Shown here: positions 7,462-14,274 of the stretch, in pieces
Layout: each line of letters begins with the position of its first letter
How positions within the stretch are numbered: the first letter of the stretch is position 1
NCBI GenBank assembly: GCA_039024375.1
Contig: JBCCQK010000087.1
Span: forward strand, 1-20,450
Length of the DNA: 20,450 bases
Direction: 5' to 3'
Source: JAFMDF01 sp039024375
GTDB lineage: Bacteria > Bacteroidota > Bacteroidia > Chitinophagales > Saprospiraceae
Position numbers and translations under genes: made by a program
Notes under the pieces: generated by a model
The model's input: only the letters and a program-made list of their open reading frames with translations
The model's database searches: none
Told to the model about the DNA's origin: nothing

Positions 7462-7500
7462 TTTGCTACTGCTACTGCCTACTGCCACTGCTCCTACTTC
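7462..7500. repeat. AG-triplet dispersed repeat abutting the mrp stop codon
   Basis: The block TTTGCTACTGCTACTGCCTACTGCC continues as ACTGC and then CTCCTACTTC. It is nearly identical over 30 bases (one inserted base) to 18995-19025. A related reverse-complement copy abuts the coaX stop at 12390-12416. It overlaps the mrp stop codon at 7494-7496. Confidence 0.7.
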
Positions 7501-8585
7501 ACTTGTATAATCTTCGTCGGTGCCAACATTTCATTTCTGATAGCCGTCTGCCGCAACGTATTCTCTGCTACCTTCAAAAATGGTTGACTTAGTAAAGAAT
7601 CTTCTTGCAACAGTGCCGGTTGTCCGCTATCTCCCGCTTCTCGGATTCCTTGAATGAGGGGAATTTGCCCTAACAGGACAGATTTACTCATCTTGGCTAA
7701 TTTCTTTCCGCCCCCTTCTCCAAAGATATAATATTTATTGTTGGGAAGTTCTTTTGGCGTAAACCAAGCCATATTTTCCACAACACCCAAAATCGGTACG
7801 TTAACGGAAGGTAGTTGAAACATGTTAATCGCCTTGACCGCATCGACAGTGGCCACTTCCTGCGGCGTCGTGACCACCACCGAACCCGTAACGGGAACGG
7901 TTTGCACCAGAGTTAATTGTATATCACCCGTTCCTGGAGGTAAATCAACAATCAGAAAATCCAAGGGTGGCCACAAAGTATCGTTGAAAAACTGCTTGAT
8001 GATACCGCCCAATCGTGGTCCACGCATGACAACTGCCTGCTCGGGTTCGATAATGAAGCCGATAGACATGACGGGCATTCCGTAAGCGTCCAATGGGGTA
8101 ATCTTTGGTTTCCCGTAAACGTCTCTTACTTTTGGTCGTTGTCCCTGCAATCCTAACATAGTTGGAATGGACGGTCCGTACAAATCTGCGTCAATCAAGC
8201 CTACTTTCGCTCCTAATTGTTTTAAACCCAAGGCCAAATTGACCGAAACGGTAGATTTACCCACGCCGCCTTTACCAGACCCCACGGCAATGATGTTTTT
8301 CACTTGCTTAATGGGACTAGTGTTTTGTTGGGATTGCGCCGTATTAGCTTGCATGTGAACATCCACGTTCACACTCGGATAAATGTCTTGGATAACGCGC
8401 TGGCAAGCAAAGTTCAAATCGCTTTTGTACGGACTGTTCAAACTTGGCAGGACAAGCGTAAAACTCACATTACTATCCGTCACTTTCAAGTCTTGCACCA
8501 TTCGTGACTGGATAATATCCTGTCCCGTGTTTGGGTCCATCACTTTGCGCAGGGCAGCTACTATTTTGTTATTATCTACCGTCAA
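7494..8585 (-). CDS. mrp: Mrp/NBP35-family Fe-S cluster carrier ATPase
   Basis: The protein has 363 residues from a TTG start at 8583-8585. A stop codon lies two codons upstream and the first ATG (residue 16) would remove conserved N-terminal residues, so TTG is preferred. Residues about 5-80 form a MIP18/DUF59-like domain (DPNTGQDIIQSRMVQDLKV). The P-loop NTPase follows with VGSGKGGVGKSTVSVNLA (deviant Walker A, 104-112), LIDADLYGPSIPTMLG, VMRGPRLGG and LIVDLPPGTGDIQLT. Mrp/ApbC proteins bind and transfer Fe-S clusters using ATP (family knowledge). The usual CxxC after VENM is absent: the sequence reads VENMAWFTPKELPNNKYYIF. As far as I recall this form is common in Bacteroidota. The nearby nfu gene supports the role. 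Confidence 0.93.
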   Translation of the reverse strand: MTVDNNKIVAALRKVMDPNTGQDIIQSRMVQDLKVTDSNVSFTLVLPSLNSPYKSDLNFACQRVIQDIYPSVNVDVHMQANTAQSQQNTSPIKQVKNIIAVGSGKGGVGKSTVSVNLALGLKQLGAKVGLIDADLYGPSIPTMLGLQGQRPKVRDVYGKPKITPLDAYGMPVMSIGFIIEPEQAVVMRGPRLGGIIKQFFNDTLWPPLDFLIVDLPPGTGDIQLTLVQTVPVTGSVVVTTPQEVATVDAVKAINMFQLPSVNVPILGVVENMAWFTPKELPNNKYYIFGEGGGKKLAKMSKSVLLGQIPLIQGIREAGDSGQPALLQEDSLLSQPFLKVAENTLRQTAIRNEMLAPTKIIQVK

Positions 8586-8617
8586 TTTTTAAGAATTTGA
8601 TACAAACTAGTGGGATA

Positions 8618-8625
8618 CAAAGATA
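8618..8625 (-). promoter_or_regulatory. Candidate Bacteroidota-type -7 promoter element upstream of mrp
   Basis: On the minus strand the sequence reads TATCTTTG, an exact match to the Bacteroidota -7 consensus TAnnTTTG. It lies 32 bases upstream of the mrp TTG start. No clear TTTG -33 element is present at the usual 19-21 base spacing, so the call is tentative. Confidence 0.35.
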
Positions 8626-8693
8626 TAAACAATTAGGCGGTTGTGTTAGTTTTAAAAAACCTTGTTTATTACCTAATTCTCTTTTGTTTATAA

Positions 8694-9689
8694 CTATCCA
8701 CTTGTCAATCGTTTCTTGGTTACTTCAATTTTTTGTAGCAACTGATTAAAATACTTATTTCGGTGCTTTTCGGCCACTCGGCTTAAAGGCTGTGATTTGA
8801 CTTTGATATTATCGAACCATCCTTCCACGAATTCAACTACTTGACCATCCATTCCTTTTAGAAAATTCGGATTTCCCAAGGTGCTGAAAATGGCTTTCCC
8901 CGCATCGGACGAAACTACGACGGTGTTGTTTGTATAAACCATTTCGTTATGAAACAGATGAAAAGCACTTCGTCCCTCTAAGGTTTTAGCTCCTAAGGGA
9001 AACTTCACACCTGCCATCGCCATTGCCTTCAAATGGTGGACAAGCATCCTCATTTTTTCACATAGTAAAATGGCATCGGCGTGGTCGGCAATGCTACCGC
9101 TTTCGGTGTGAAATTCGATTTGATTAAGGGTATTGTCCAATACATTTAGGCTCCAAAGTTCCGTACTTTCAATCGCCAAATAACTTTCTAATAATTGAGT
9201 AGCCGCTTCGTAGGCCATTGGTGCAATTAGGTCAAAACGAAAAGGCTGATTGTCCAAAAAATCGAAGCACCAAGTTACTTTTCCCCAAGTGTATAATTTG
9301 AAGGCAATCAATTCAGGAAAAAAGCAGTAATGGAAAAGAGGAATCTCCGCCGCTGCGTATTTGATGTAACTATTAGGAAATTTCCGTAAAGGCTGCATAT
9401 TTTCTCTCAGGCCATGCAAATAACTCGCAAAATCCTTCACTTTTTGGTTCATCGCCGAGTAAGAAAACACCAAATTGTCCGTACTCGGATGAATCAACTT
9501 GTCCAACGACAGATTAAACTTCTTTGTTAAAATCGTTAATTCGTCAGGAGTTAGGATTGACTCTCCTCGTATCCTTCGGTAAACGGCATTATTTCCCACC
9601 TCTAATAGCTGAGCAATCACTTCAACGGCTTGCGATTTCTTAGTAAATCGGTCTAGTATTTTTTCAAAAACGGCTTGCTGTAAATTCAT
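8694..9689 (-). CDS. Helix-turn-helix protein with large C-terminal domain, putative regulator
   Basis: This 331-residue protein starts at ATG 9687-9689. Residues about 18-66 read as a Cro/CI-like helix-turn-helix: AVEVIAQLLEVGNNAVYRRI as helices 1-3, then LTPDELTILTKKFNLSLDKL. The remaining ~260 residues are mostly helical with aromatic-rich stretches (PLFHYCFFPELIAFKLYTWG, VVSSDAGKAIFSTLG). They show no enzyme motif I recognise, nor a membrane segment or receiver domain. Proteins with an N-terminal HTH and a long conserved C-terminal half of this kind occur in Bacteroidota, but I cannot name the family. The gene starts 41 bases from a 265-bp foldback (9731-9995) that lies in its promoter region. 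It ends 108 bases before mrp. Confidence 0.75.
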   Translation of the reverse strand: MNLQQAVFEKILDRFTKKSQAVEVIAQLLEVGNNAVYRRIRGESILTPDELTILTKKFNLSLDKLIHPSTDNLVFSYSAMNQKVKDFASYLHGLRENMQPLRKFPNSYIKYAAAEIPLFHYCFFPELIAFKLYTWGKVTWCFDFLDNQPFRFDLIAPMAYEAATQLLESYLAIESTELWSLNVLDNTLNQIEFHTESGSIADHADAILLCEKMRMLVHHLKAMAMAGVKFPLGAKTLEGRSAFHLFHNEMVYTNNTVVVSSDAGKAIFSTLGNPNFLKGMDGQVVEFVEGWFDNIKVKSQPLSRVAEKHRNKYFNQLLQKIEVTKKRLTSG

Positions 9690-9730
9690 TTATTTCTCTT
9701 TTTGGGTTCTTTATGAATTTACGTAGTGGA

Positions 9731-9995
9731 GAGGGAGATTCCTTTATTAGCATTCAAAAAATAAACGGGTAATAATGTAGTCGGTGCGCTGCACCTTTAG
9801 AGCCCTTGATTAGCCTGCTTGATACAAAGGTAGTCGTCCCGATGGGACTTTTCGATGCTAAGATGCGTAGCATCGACTACATTTGTATCAACTTGGGGCT
9901 TACTTTTCTTTTGATAAGGTGTAGCGCACCGACCGCATTTGTTGCTGCTAAATTACCCGTTTTAATTTTGAATGTTAATTAAGGAATCTTTCTCT
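9731..9995. repeat. 265-bp long imperfect palindrome (foldback/MITE-like element)
   Basis: The outer left arm 9731-9797 matches the reverse complement of the outer right arm 9915-9995 at roughly 85%. Shared blocks include AGATTCCTT, CATTCAAAA, AAACGGGTAAT and GTCGGTGCGCT, with about 12 extra bases in the right arm. Inside, TTGATACAAAGGTAGTCG (9819-9836) pairs with the block CGACTACATTTGTATCAA (9875-9892). The tip holds two small hairpins, TCCCGATGGGA (9837-9847) and GATGCTAAGATGCGTAGCATC (9854-9874). The nested pairing makes the whole element one long hairpin. It contains no ORF. It fills about half of the 581-base gap between the divergent HTH and lipoprotein genes. The rest of that gap holds only a small near-palindrome at 10011-10034. 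Confidence 0.8.
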
Positions 9996-10010
9996 TTTTG
10001 ATATTAATGA

Positions 10011-10034
10011 CGAATCCCAAATGCGTTCGGGATT
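10011..10034. repeat. Short near-palindrome (AATCCC / GGGATT)
   Basis: AATCCC at 10013-10018 pairs with GGGATT at 10029-10034 around the loop AAATGCGTTC. It lies just outside the large foldback. It may be a separate small hairpin in the leader region of the downstream plus-strand lipoprotein gene. No U-tract follows. Confidence 0.4.
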
Positions 10035-10270
10035 AAAGAATCTCACTCAAAGGCAATACCAAGTAAAACCATATAGAGGCTCTTTTTTCCACAAACTCGG
10101 TTTATACACTTCCCCAAAATAGATTAAAATCTTCGCAAAAACTGCTTTCTATTTCAAAATTTATCGACATCCGATAAAATAAATCAATGGGGTATTGAAA
10201 TTTGTCGCCCTTCTTCATCTTCATCCATCGAACTTGCGAACCTATTTTATTTACACCAAAAGAAAAATCA

Positions 10271-10915
10271 ATGAATTTAGTCCGATTACTTTGCTCCGCT
10301 CGTTCTCTGTACCTACTGTTCTTAATGGCCTTCGTATCTTCTTGTTGCGATGGAGGAATTTTATTGGATGCCCTCATCGAATTGAGTGGCTGCGATAATC
10401 GAGTTGTTGAAGAAATAGACCTTCCGACCGAAGCACTAACTTTCGTTCCTCATCAAGAAACGGATTCCATTGTGTTTAGAAACGTAACGGGTAACCGCTT
10501 GGCTTTTTACTTTTCAAGAAAAACGACAGATAGAGAATCACAGGCAAAAACGGAACCTTGCCATTACTATTCCAGCGAATTGCGGAGGACTTCTTTCCAC
10601 GCAGAGACGACAATAGATAGTTTGAAATTACGGTATCGATTAACTTTCAAAACTCGATTGTCCCTTGTTCCATCCAAATTACCGTCAGCAGAAACGCATC
10701 TTCGATTAGTGGAGAACCACACTTGGGTCGGAGAAGACTTAGTCGTTCCACATCAAGGCAGTCCTACAATGCAAGAAATCACACTACTTAGAAAGACCTT
10801 TCAAAATGTCTTTTTTGATACCTATAAATCTAGGAATATTATCTATTTCAATCAATCGCAAGGTGTTGTCGGTTTCACCGATTTGAATAACGAACCTTGG
10901 GTTCGGGCAGACTGA
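10271..10915 (+). CDS. Predicted lipoprotein, unknown function
   Basis: The protein has 214 residues from ATG 10271. An earlier in-frame ATG at 10202 would place 23 polar residues before the signal peptide, so the later start is preferred. The N terminus, MNLVRLLCSARSLYLLFLMA followed by FVSSCCDGG, is a lipoprotein signal ending in an SSC lipobox. The mature part begins with a short hydrophobic segment (ILLDALIELSGCDN). It continues with an all-beta-looking domain in which many polar strands alternate (EALTFVPHQETDSIVFRN, RLRLVENHTWVGEDLVV-like). Near the end is an LLRKTFQNVFFD segment and VGFTDLNNEPWVRAD. No family is recognised. It is 27 bases upstream of the glycine-zipper protein gene and probably co-transcribed with it. 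Confidence 0.7.
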   Translation: MNLVRLLCSARSLYLLFLMAFVSSCCDGGILLDALIELSGCDNRVVEEIDLPTEALTFVPHQETDSIVFRNVTGNRLAFYFSRKTTDRESQAKTEPCHYYSSELRRTSFHAETTIDSLKLRYRLTFKTRLSLVPSKLPSAETHLRLVENHTWVGEDLVVPHQGSPTMQEITLLRKTFQNVFFDTYKSRNIIYFNQSQGVVGFTDLNNEPWVRAD

Positions 10916-10942
10916 CTTTTTAATTACATCAAGGGCTTTTTC

Positions 10943-11392
10943 ATGAAAACTTATTGCTCCAAAATAATTCCAATTATGGACCATATCTTAACCATTTGTA
11001 TATCATTTATGTTGCTATTACCAAATGCTCTTTTCGCTCAAAACACCGAACCGTACATCCTACAAGACAACCTCACTCAAGCCGAATTTGACTCCATCTA
11101 TCAAACCATCATGAATGTAAATTATGAAGCCTACCAAACTTGGCAGGCCGAGCTACCCAAATTAAGAAAACAGCGGATTACGAAGAATATTCTTGTTGGG
11201 GCCAGCTTTGGGGGAATTCTCGGTGCGGCGGGCGGCAGTGCCCTACAAGGTTTCTGCGGAACGTTTGGAGGTGAGAAAGTCTGTCATCAAGGGGTAATTG
11301 GTACGGCGCTAGGTATTACAATTGGTGGATTATTGGGTCGCTGGACCGGCAAAAAAAGAGTCCAAAAGATGAAATTCTATTTTACGAATTAG
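10943..11392 (+). CDS. Secreted/membrane protein with glycine-zipper segment, unknown function
   Basis: This 149-residue protein starts at ATG 10943; ATG 10976 (residue 12) is an alternative. A signal peptide ends near LLLPNALFAQ (about residue 33). The middle is a short helical region (NLTQAEFDSIYQTIMNVNYE). The C-terminal part is a glycine-rich hydrophobic hairpin, LVGASFGGILGAAGGSALQG followed by GVIGTALGITIGGLLGRW. Two cysteines lie in the loop between them (FCGTFGGEKVC). A basic tail GKKRVQKMKF follows. Paired glycine-zipper helices of this sort insert in membranes (family knowledge). The function is unknown. It shares the locus with the upstream lipoprotein. Confidence 0.7.
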   Translation: MKTYCSKIIPIMDHILTICISFMLLLPNALFAQNTEPYILQDNLTQAEFDSIYQTIMNVNYEAYQTWQAELPKLRKQRITKNILVGASFGGILGAAGGSALQGFCGTFGGEKVCHQGVIGTALGITIGGLLGRWTGKKRVQKMKFYFTN

Positions 11393-11486
11393 TCTGCTAT
11401 TGGAAAGCAACTTTTCTGTAAAAGCCCTACTTTTGGTGTTCTAAAAAAATAGAGATATTGCAAATTAATGTAGTCGCCAACCACAA

Positions 11487-11595
11487 TTAATGATAGTTGA
11501 TGAGTGATAGATGATAGTTTTCGTATTTCATAAGACGAATATTTTCAAATTCCTACACATCTATATCATTCATCACTTATCATTCATCATTCATT
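11487..11595. repeat. Long imperfect hairpin built from ATGA-type repeats upstream of coaX
   Basis: The left arm (11487-11518, TGATAG/TGATGAG units) pairs with the right arm (11563-11595, CATTCATCA/CTTATCATT units) at about 80%. A small inner hairpin, TTCGT with ACGAA, lies near 11520-11538. The right arm ends 33 bases before the coaX start codon. It is probably a decayed intergenic repeat. An effect on coaX expression is possible. Confidence 0.55.
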
Positions 11596-11627
11596 TGGCG
11601 AAGACATTACAAGAGAACTCCAACACT

Positions 11628-12392
11628 ATGCTCATCGCCATCGACATCGGTAATTCTAACGTTTCCCTCGCTATTCACCAAAATGATGATTGGACGCATT
11701 TTTGGCGCTATCCAACCATTCGGGACGAATCACCGTTTTTTTACCGAATGAAAATAGCTAATGACTTATTAGAACATGATATTGACGTTCAGCGAGTACA
11801 CAAAGTGGTACTCAGCAGCGTAGTTCCTTCGCTGACGCCCGTTTTTAAAGAGATGCTACCCGAAATATTTACTGCGCCCTTGGTAGTCGTCGGTCCACAC
11901 GTTTACCCAAAAATTTCTCTAAAGATTGACAATCCCAACGAAATTGGCTCCGATTTGGTCGCCAATGCCGTAGCCGCCAACACCATTTATCAGAAAGATT
12001 GCATCGTCGTTGATTTCGGAACCGCGTTGACGTTTACCACCGTCTCCAAAGCGGGAGACGTGTTAGGGGTAGCGATTGCTCCTGGTCTTAAAACCGCAAT
12101 TGCCGCCCTCTTTTCCAAAACCGCTCAATTGCCCGAAGTACCCCTTAATTTACCCCAAACCCCCGTTGGGAAAAATACCATTCACGCCATCCAAAGTGGG
12201 ATTTTGGTTGGTTATGTTGGCTTGGTAAAACACATGCTAGTGGAAATCCGCAAAGAAGTAGGCGAACATTACATCGCCGTTGCCACGGGTGGCCTTTCTT
12301 CCATCTTACATCCATTAAAAGACCAATTTGAAGATATTGACGTGGAATTGACGATGAACGGATTGCGGATTATTGGGGAGTATGTGAAGTAG
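11628..12392 (+). CDS. coaX: Type III pantothenate kinase
   Basis: The protein has 254 residues from ATG 11628. The reading frame opens earlier at 11511, but those 39 residues are encoded by the intergenic hairpin and are not family-like. The protein begins directly with the phosphate-binding MLIAIDIGNSNVSLAIH. It also has NEIGSDLVANAVAAN, the VVDFGTALTFTTV motif, GVAIAPGLKTA, and a C-terminal VATGGLSSIL ending. These are the ASKHA-fold signatures of CoaX, which phosphorylates pantothenate in the first step of CoA synthesis and needs a monovalent cation (family knowledge). The length is typical. The stop codon lies within a dispersed AG-rich repeat. No biotin ligase (birA) gene adjoins it here. 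Confidence 0.94.
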   Translation: MLIAIDIGNSNVSLAIHQNDDWTHFWRYPTIRDESPFFYRMKIANDLLEHDIDVQRVHKVVLSSVVPSLTPVFKEMLPEIFTAPLVVVGPHVYPKISLKIDNPNEIGSDLVANAVAANTIYQKDCIVVDFGTALTFTTVSKAGDVLGVAIAPGLKTAIAALFSKTAQLPEVPLNLPQTPVGKNTIHAIQSGILVGYVGLVKHMLVEIRKEVGEHYIAVATGGLSSILHPLKDQFEDIDVELTMNGLRIIGEYVK

Positions 12393-12416
12393 GTAGTAGC
12401 GGTAGGCAGTGGCAGT
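12390..12416. repeat. AG-triplet dispersed repeat abutting the coaX stop codon
   Basis: TAGGTAGTAGCGGTAGGCAG continues as TGGCAG. It begins at the coaX stop itself. The reverse complement resembles 7462-7491 and 18995-19025. The ten bases GTGAAGTAGG at 12384-12393 are shared with the end of mrp on the other strand. Confidence 0.6.
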
Positions 12417-12449
12417 TAAGTACTGCGACAGAATTAGTATAACTTATTA

Positions 12450-12518
12450 GACAGGATTACAAGATTTACATGATTGCGTTTCTCAAGTGCTAAATCCTGT
12501 TAATTCTGAAATCCTGTC
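12450..12518. repeat. Imperfect inverted repeat GACAGGAT...ATCCTGTC
   Basis: GACAGGATTACAAGATTTAC at 12450-12469 pairs imperfectly with the region 12490-12518, which ends in ATCCTGTC. The end block of 8-9 bases is exact and the inner part is looser. No T-rich tail follows, so it is more likely an intergenic repeat than a terminator for coaX. Confidence 0.55.
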
Positions 12519-12557
12519 AAAAAGATGTACCGTTAATTTTGTTTGATTACTTACCTA

Positions 12558-12702
12558 AACAGAAAGCGTCAATATCTGATTCCGTGTTCCTAAAACCCGT
12601 GTTATGAAAAGTAGCAGGAAGCAGCGGCAGCTATAAACAGCAACCAACCCGTCAACATCTAGTTCCGTCCTCTTGAAACTAAGTAGTAGGAAGCAGGAGC
12701 GG
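12558..12702. repeat. Two diverged tandem units (~70-75 bp) of a dispersed repeat
   Basis: Read on the minus strand, each unit starts with a CTGCTTCCTxCTACTT block. It continues with an AGGAACACGGAA-like block and ends in GATATTGACG or GATGTTGACG. Unit boundaries fall near 12629. One unit matches 18955-18990 closely over about 36-45 bases (TTTTAGGAACACGGA, CAGATATTGACGCTTT). Together with the repeats at 12390 and 12450 this accounts for most of the 401-base gap between coaX and the LuxR-type gene. No gene is seen there. Confidence 0.6.
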
Positions 12703-12793
12703 TCGCAAAAAATAATTGTTAAAAAACTAATAAACCCACCTAAATATTGGGCGTTTTTCCCATTTTGACGTACACTCGTGAAGAATTTATAGC

Positions 12794-13879
12794 ATGAACG
12801 CCCGCAGCAAATTCCTCTTTCTACTCTGTATCCTTCACCCATTCCTAAATTTTGCGCAGTACAGCATTAATGGGAAGGTCAATGTCAGTCCCGATTGGCA
12901 ACCCCAAATATATCTTGCCGCCATCGACAAACTCGACGATTACTACCGAGCAAGCGCCGATTTGGTCATTCAAATTGCCCCCATCCAAGCCGACGGTAGC
13001 TTCGAAATCAATGGCAACAATTTGCCCGATGAATCGCGTTTTTATCGCTTGTACTTAATGAAAGAACAAAATCAAGAATACGATGCTTGCCTGTATTTTG
13101 GACTAAATGACCATAACTTCATCCACGTGGTATTGCACAATACGAGTCAACTGGATATTCAAGCCGACACGACCACTTTTTCTCCTTTCGGAAACTACCG
13201 AGTACAAGGCGACGAGACCAACCAGTTGATGCGTCAGTTATCCAATAAAGTCTATCCTAATATCGAATTTTATAGCTTCCGTTTCCCTACGGAACAAAAG
13301 CTAGCGCAGGAAAAACTCCACCAAGATTTGAAATATTTTTCCGATACTTGTCAGAATGCTTTAGTGAGTCTGGCAGCCGTGAATTACACCGACTTCGACG
13401 AGTATTTTGAAACCGACCGCTATTTTTACGAAGACTTCGGCGAGCGCTTAAAGGTAACGCTTCCCCATTCTATATATACCAAAAATTATTTTAGAAAACT
13501 CAATTATTACGCTTTCGAAGAAGGCTATCCGCTTCCTAATTGGGTGTATTTGATTATTGGTGGATTGACTATTGGACTACTATTGACGAGCGGTTTAGCA
13601 GTTTATTTTTACAAAAAAAGAGCACCACGAAATAAAGAAGCACCAATTGTTAAAATTCCCACAACCGATGATTTGTACGATAAACTAACGTTAAAAGAGA
13701 GGGAAATTTTGGCTTTGATTGTAGCGGGTAAGCCCAATAAAGAAATTGCTAGTGACCTGTTTATTGGACTCAGTACGGTTAAGACCCACATCAATAAAAT
13801 TTACGCCAAATTGGAAGTGAGCAATCGAAGAGAAGTCGTTTCGAAAATGGAGAAAAGGAAATCAGTCTCGAAGATTTAG
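12794..13879 (+). CDS. Membrane-anchored LuxR-type (GerE HTH) regulator with periplasmic domain
   Basis: This 361-residue protein starts at ATG 12794. A signal peptide at about residues 1-21 (FLFLLCILHPFLNFAQ) leads into a ~225-residue extracytoplasmic domain. That domain has an N-terminal beta-rich part (YSINGKVNVS, ADGSFEINGNNLPDESRFYR). It resembles the DUF4369-like or carboxypeptidase-regulatory-like beta domains found on Bacteroidota surface proteins, followed by a helical part. One TM segment lies at about 250-273 (VYLIIGGLTIGLLLTSGLAV), followed by KKR. The cytoplasmic tail carries a LuxR HTH at about 295-355: LTLKEREILALIVAGKPNKE, then STVKTHINKIYAKLEV. There is no kinase or receiver domain, so this looks like a one-component transmembrane sensor-regulator. 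The ligand and targets are unknown. Confidence 0.88.
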   Translation: MNARSKFLFLLCILHPFLNFAQYSINGKVNVSPDWQPQIYLAAIDKLDDYYRASADLVIQIAPIQADGSFEINGNNLPDESRFYRLYLMKEQNQEYDACLYFGLNDHNFIHVVLHNTSQLDIQADTTTFSPFGNYRVQGDETNQLMRQLSNKVYPNIEFYSFRFPTEQKLAQEKLHQDLKYFSDTCQNALVSLAAVNYTDFDEYFETDRYFYEDFGERLKVTLPHSIYTKNYFRKLNYYAFEEGYPLPNWVYLIIGGLTIGLLLTSGLAVYFYKKRAPRNKEAPIVKIPTTDDLYDKLTLKEREILALIVAGKPNKEIASDLFIGLSTVKTHINKIYAKLEVSNRREVVSKMEKRKSVSKI

Positions 13880-13901
13880 GAAAAAAAACTTATTTTTGCC
13901 A

Positions 13902-13934
13902 AGGCCGTATAATCACCATAGAGGCGTGATTGGC
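13902..13934 (+). other. Stem-loop downstream of the LuxR-type gene
   Basis: AATCAC (13910-13915) pairs with GTGATT (13925-13930). GGCC on both outer sides (13902-13905 and 13931-13934) extends the stem across a 4-base bulge. It begins 23 bases after the stop codon. No U-tract follows, so it is a 3' UTR structure or part of a small RNA rather than a standard terminator. Confidence 0.4.
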
Positions 13935-14051
13935 CGTCAAATAAATACGATATATATAGCAGATAGGCATCAAGTGGAGTAGGAACTATCCTCTAGAATA
14001 GCGGATAGCAATATAAAATAATTAGATTTTCCTTAGATAATTAGCTGATTT

Positions 14052-14084
14052 GCAAAGCGTTATTTTTTTATAAAAATGCTTTGC
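14052..14084. terminator. Candidate AT-rich hairpin GCAAAGC...GCTTTGC
   Basis: GCAAAGC (14052-14058) pairs with GCTTTGC (14078-14084), and the A/T-rich inner part also pairs partly. A T run (TTATTTTTTTA) is inside rather than after the hairpin, so terminator function is doubtful. Confidence 0.3.
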
Positions 14085-14122
14085 CATCAATGTTTCTAAC
14101 AATTATTCAACCGATTGTTCTA

Positions 14123-14190
14123 CCGTGAATACCACTTCTTAAGCTATTGACTTAAGAAAATTCACGGGGTTTTCTATTATTTTTTCTATC
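14123..14190 (+). terminator. Two-stage hairpin followed by T-rich tract; likely intrinsic terminator
   Basis: The outer stem CCGTGAAT (14123-14130) pairs with ATTCACGG (14160-14167). The inner stem TTCTTAAG (14136-14143) pairs with CTTAAGAA (14151-14158) around a 7-base loop. Both stems are exact 8-bp pairings. GGTTTTCTATTATTTTTTC follows directly, giving the U-rich tail expected of an intrinsic terminator. It lies 244 bases after the LuxR-type stop, so it may end a long 3' UTR or a separate small RNA between 13880 and 14190. The 395-base gap contains no ORF. Confidence 0.6.
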
Positions 14191-14274
14191 TATCCTCTCA
14201 GATATTCCTCGACACCTTTCCTGCCTTTCTGATTTATTTGACTACACTTTTGTCAAAAAACGACCTAATTTTTC

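Noticed and set aside
7462..7500. CRISPR-like array suspected from short spaced repeats near 7462, 12390 and 19000
   Set aside because: Repeat units are 3-7 bases and degenerate, there are no uniform spacers, and no cas genes are present.
10102..10377. 91-codon minus-strand open frame over the 5' part of the 10271 lipoprotein gene
   Set aside because: It overlaps a better-supported gene with a clear lipoprotein signal. It has no recognisable domain and its composition is that of an antisense frame.
11511..11627. N-terminal extension of coaX (39 residues from ATG 11511)
   Set aside because: The extension is encoded by the intergenic ATGA hairpin. CoaX proteins begin at the DIGNSN strand, matching ATG 11628.
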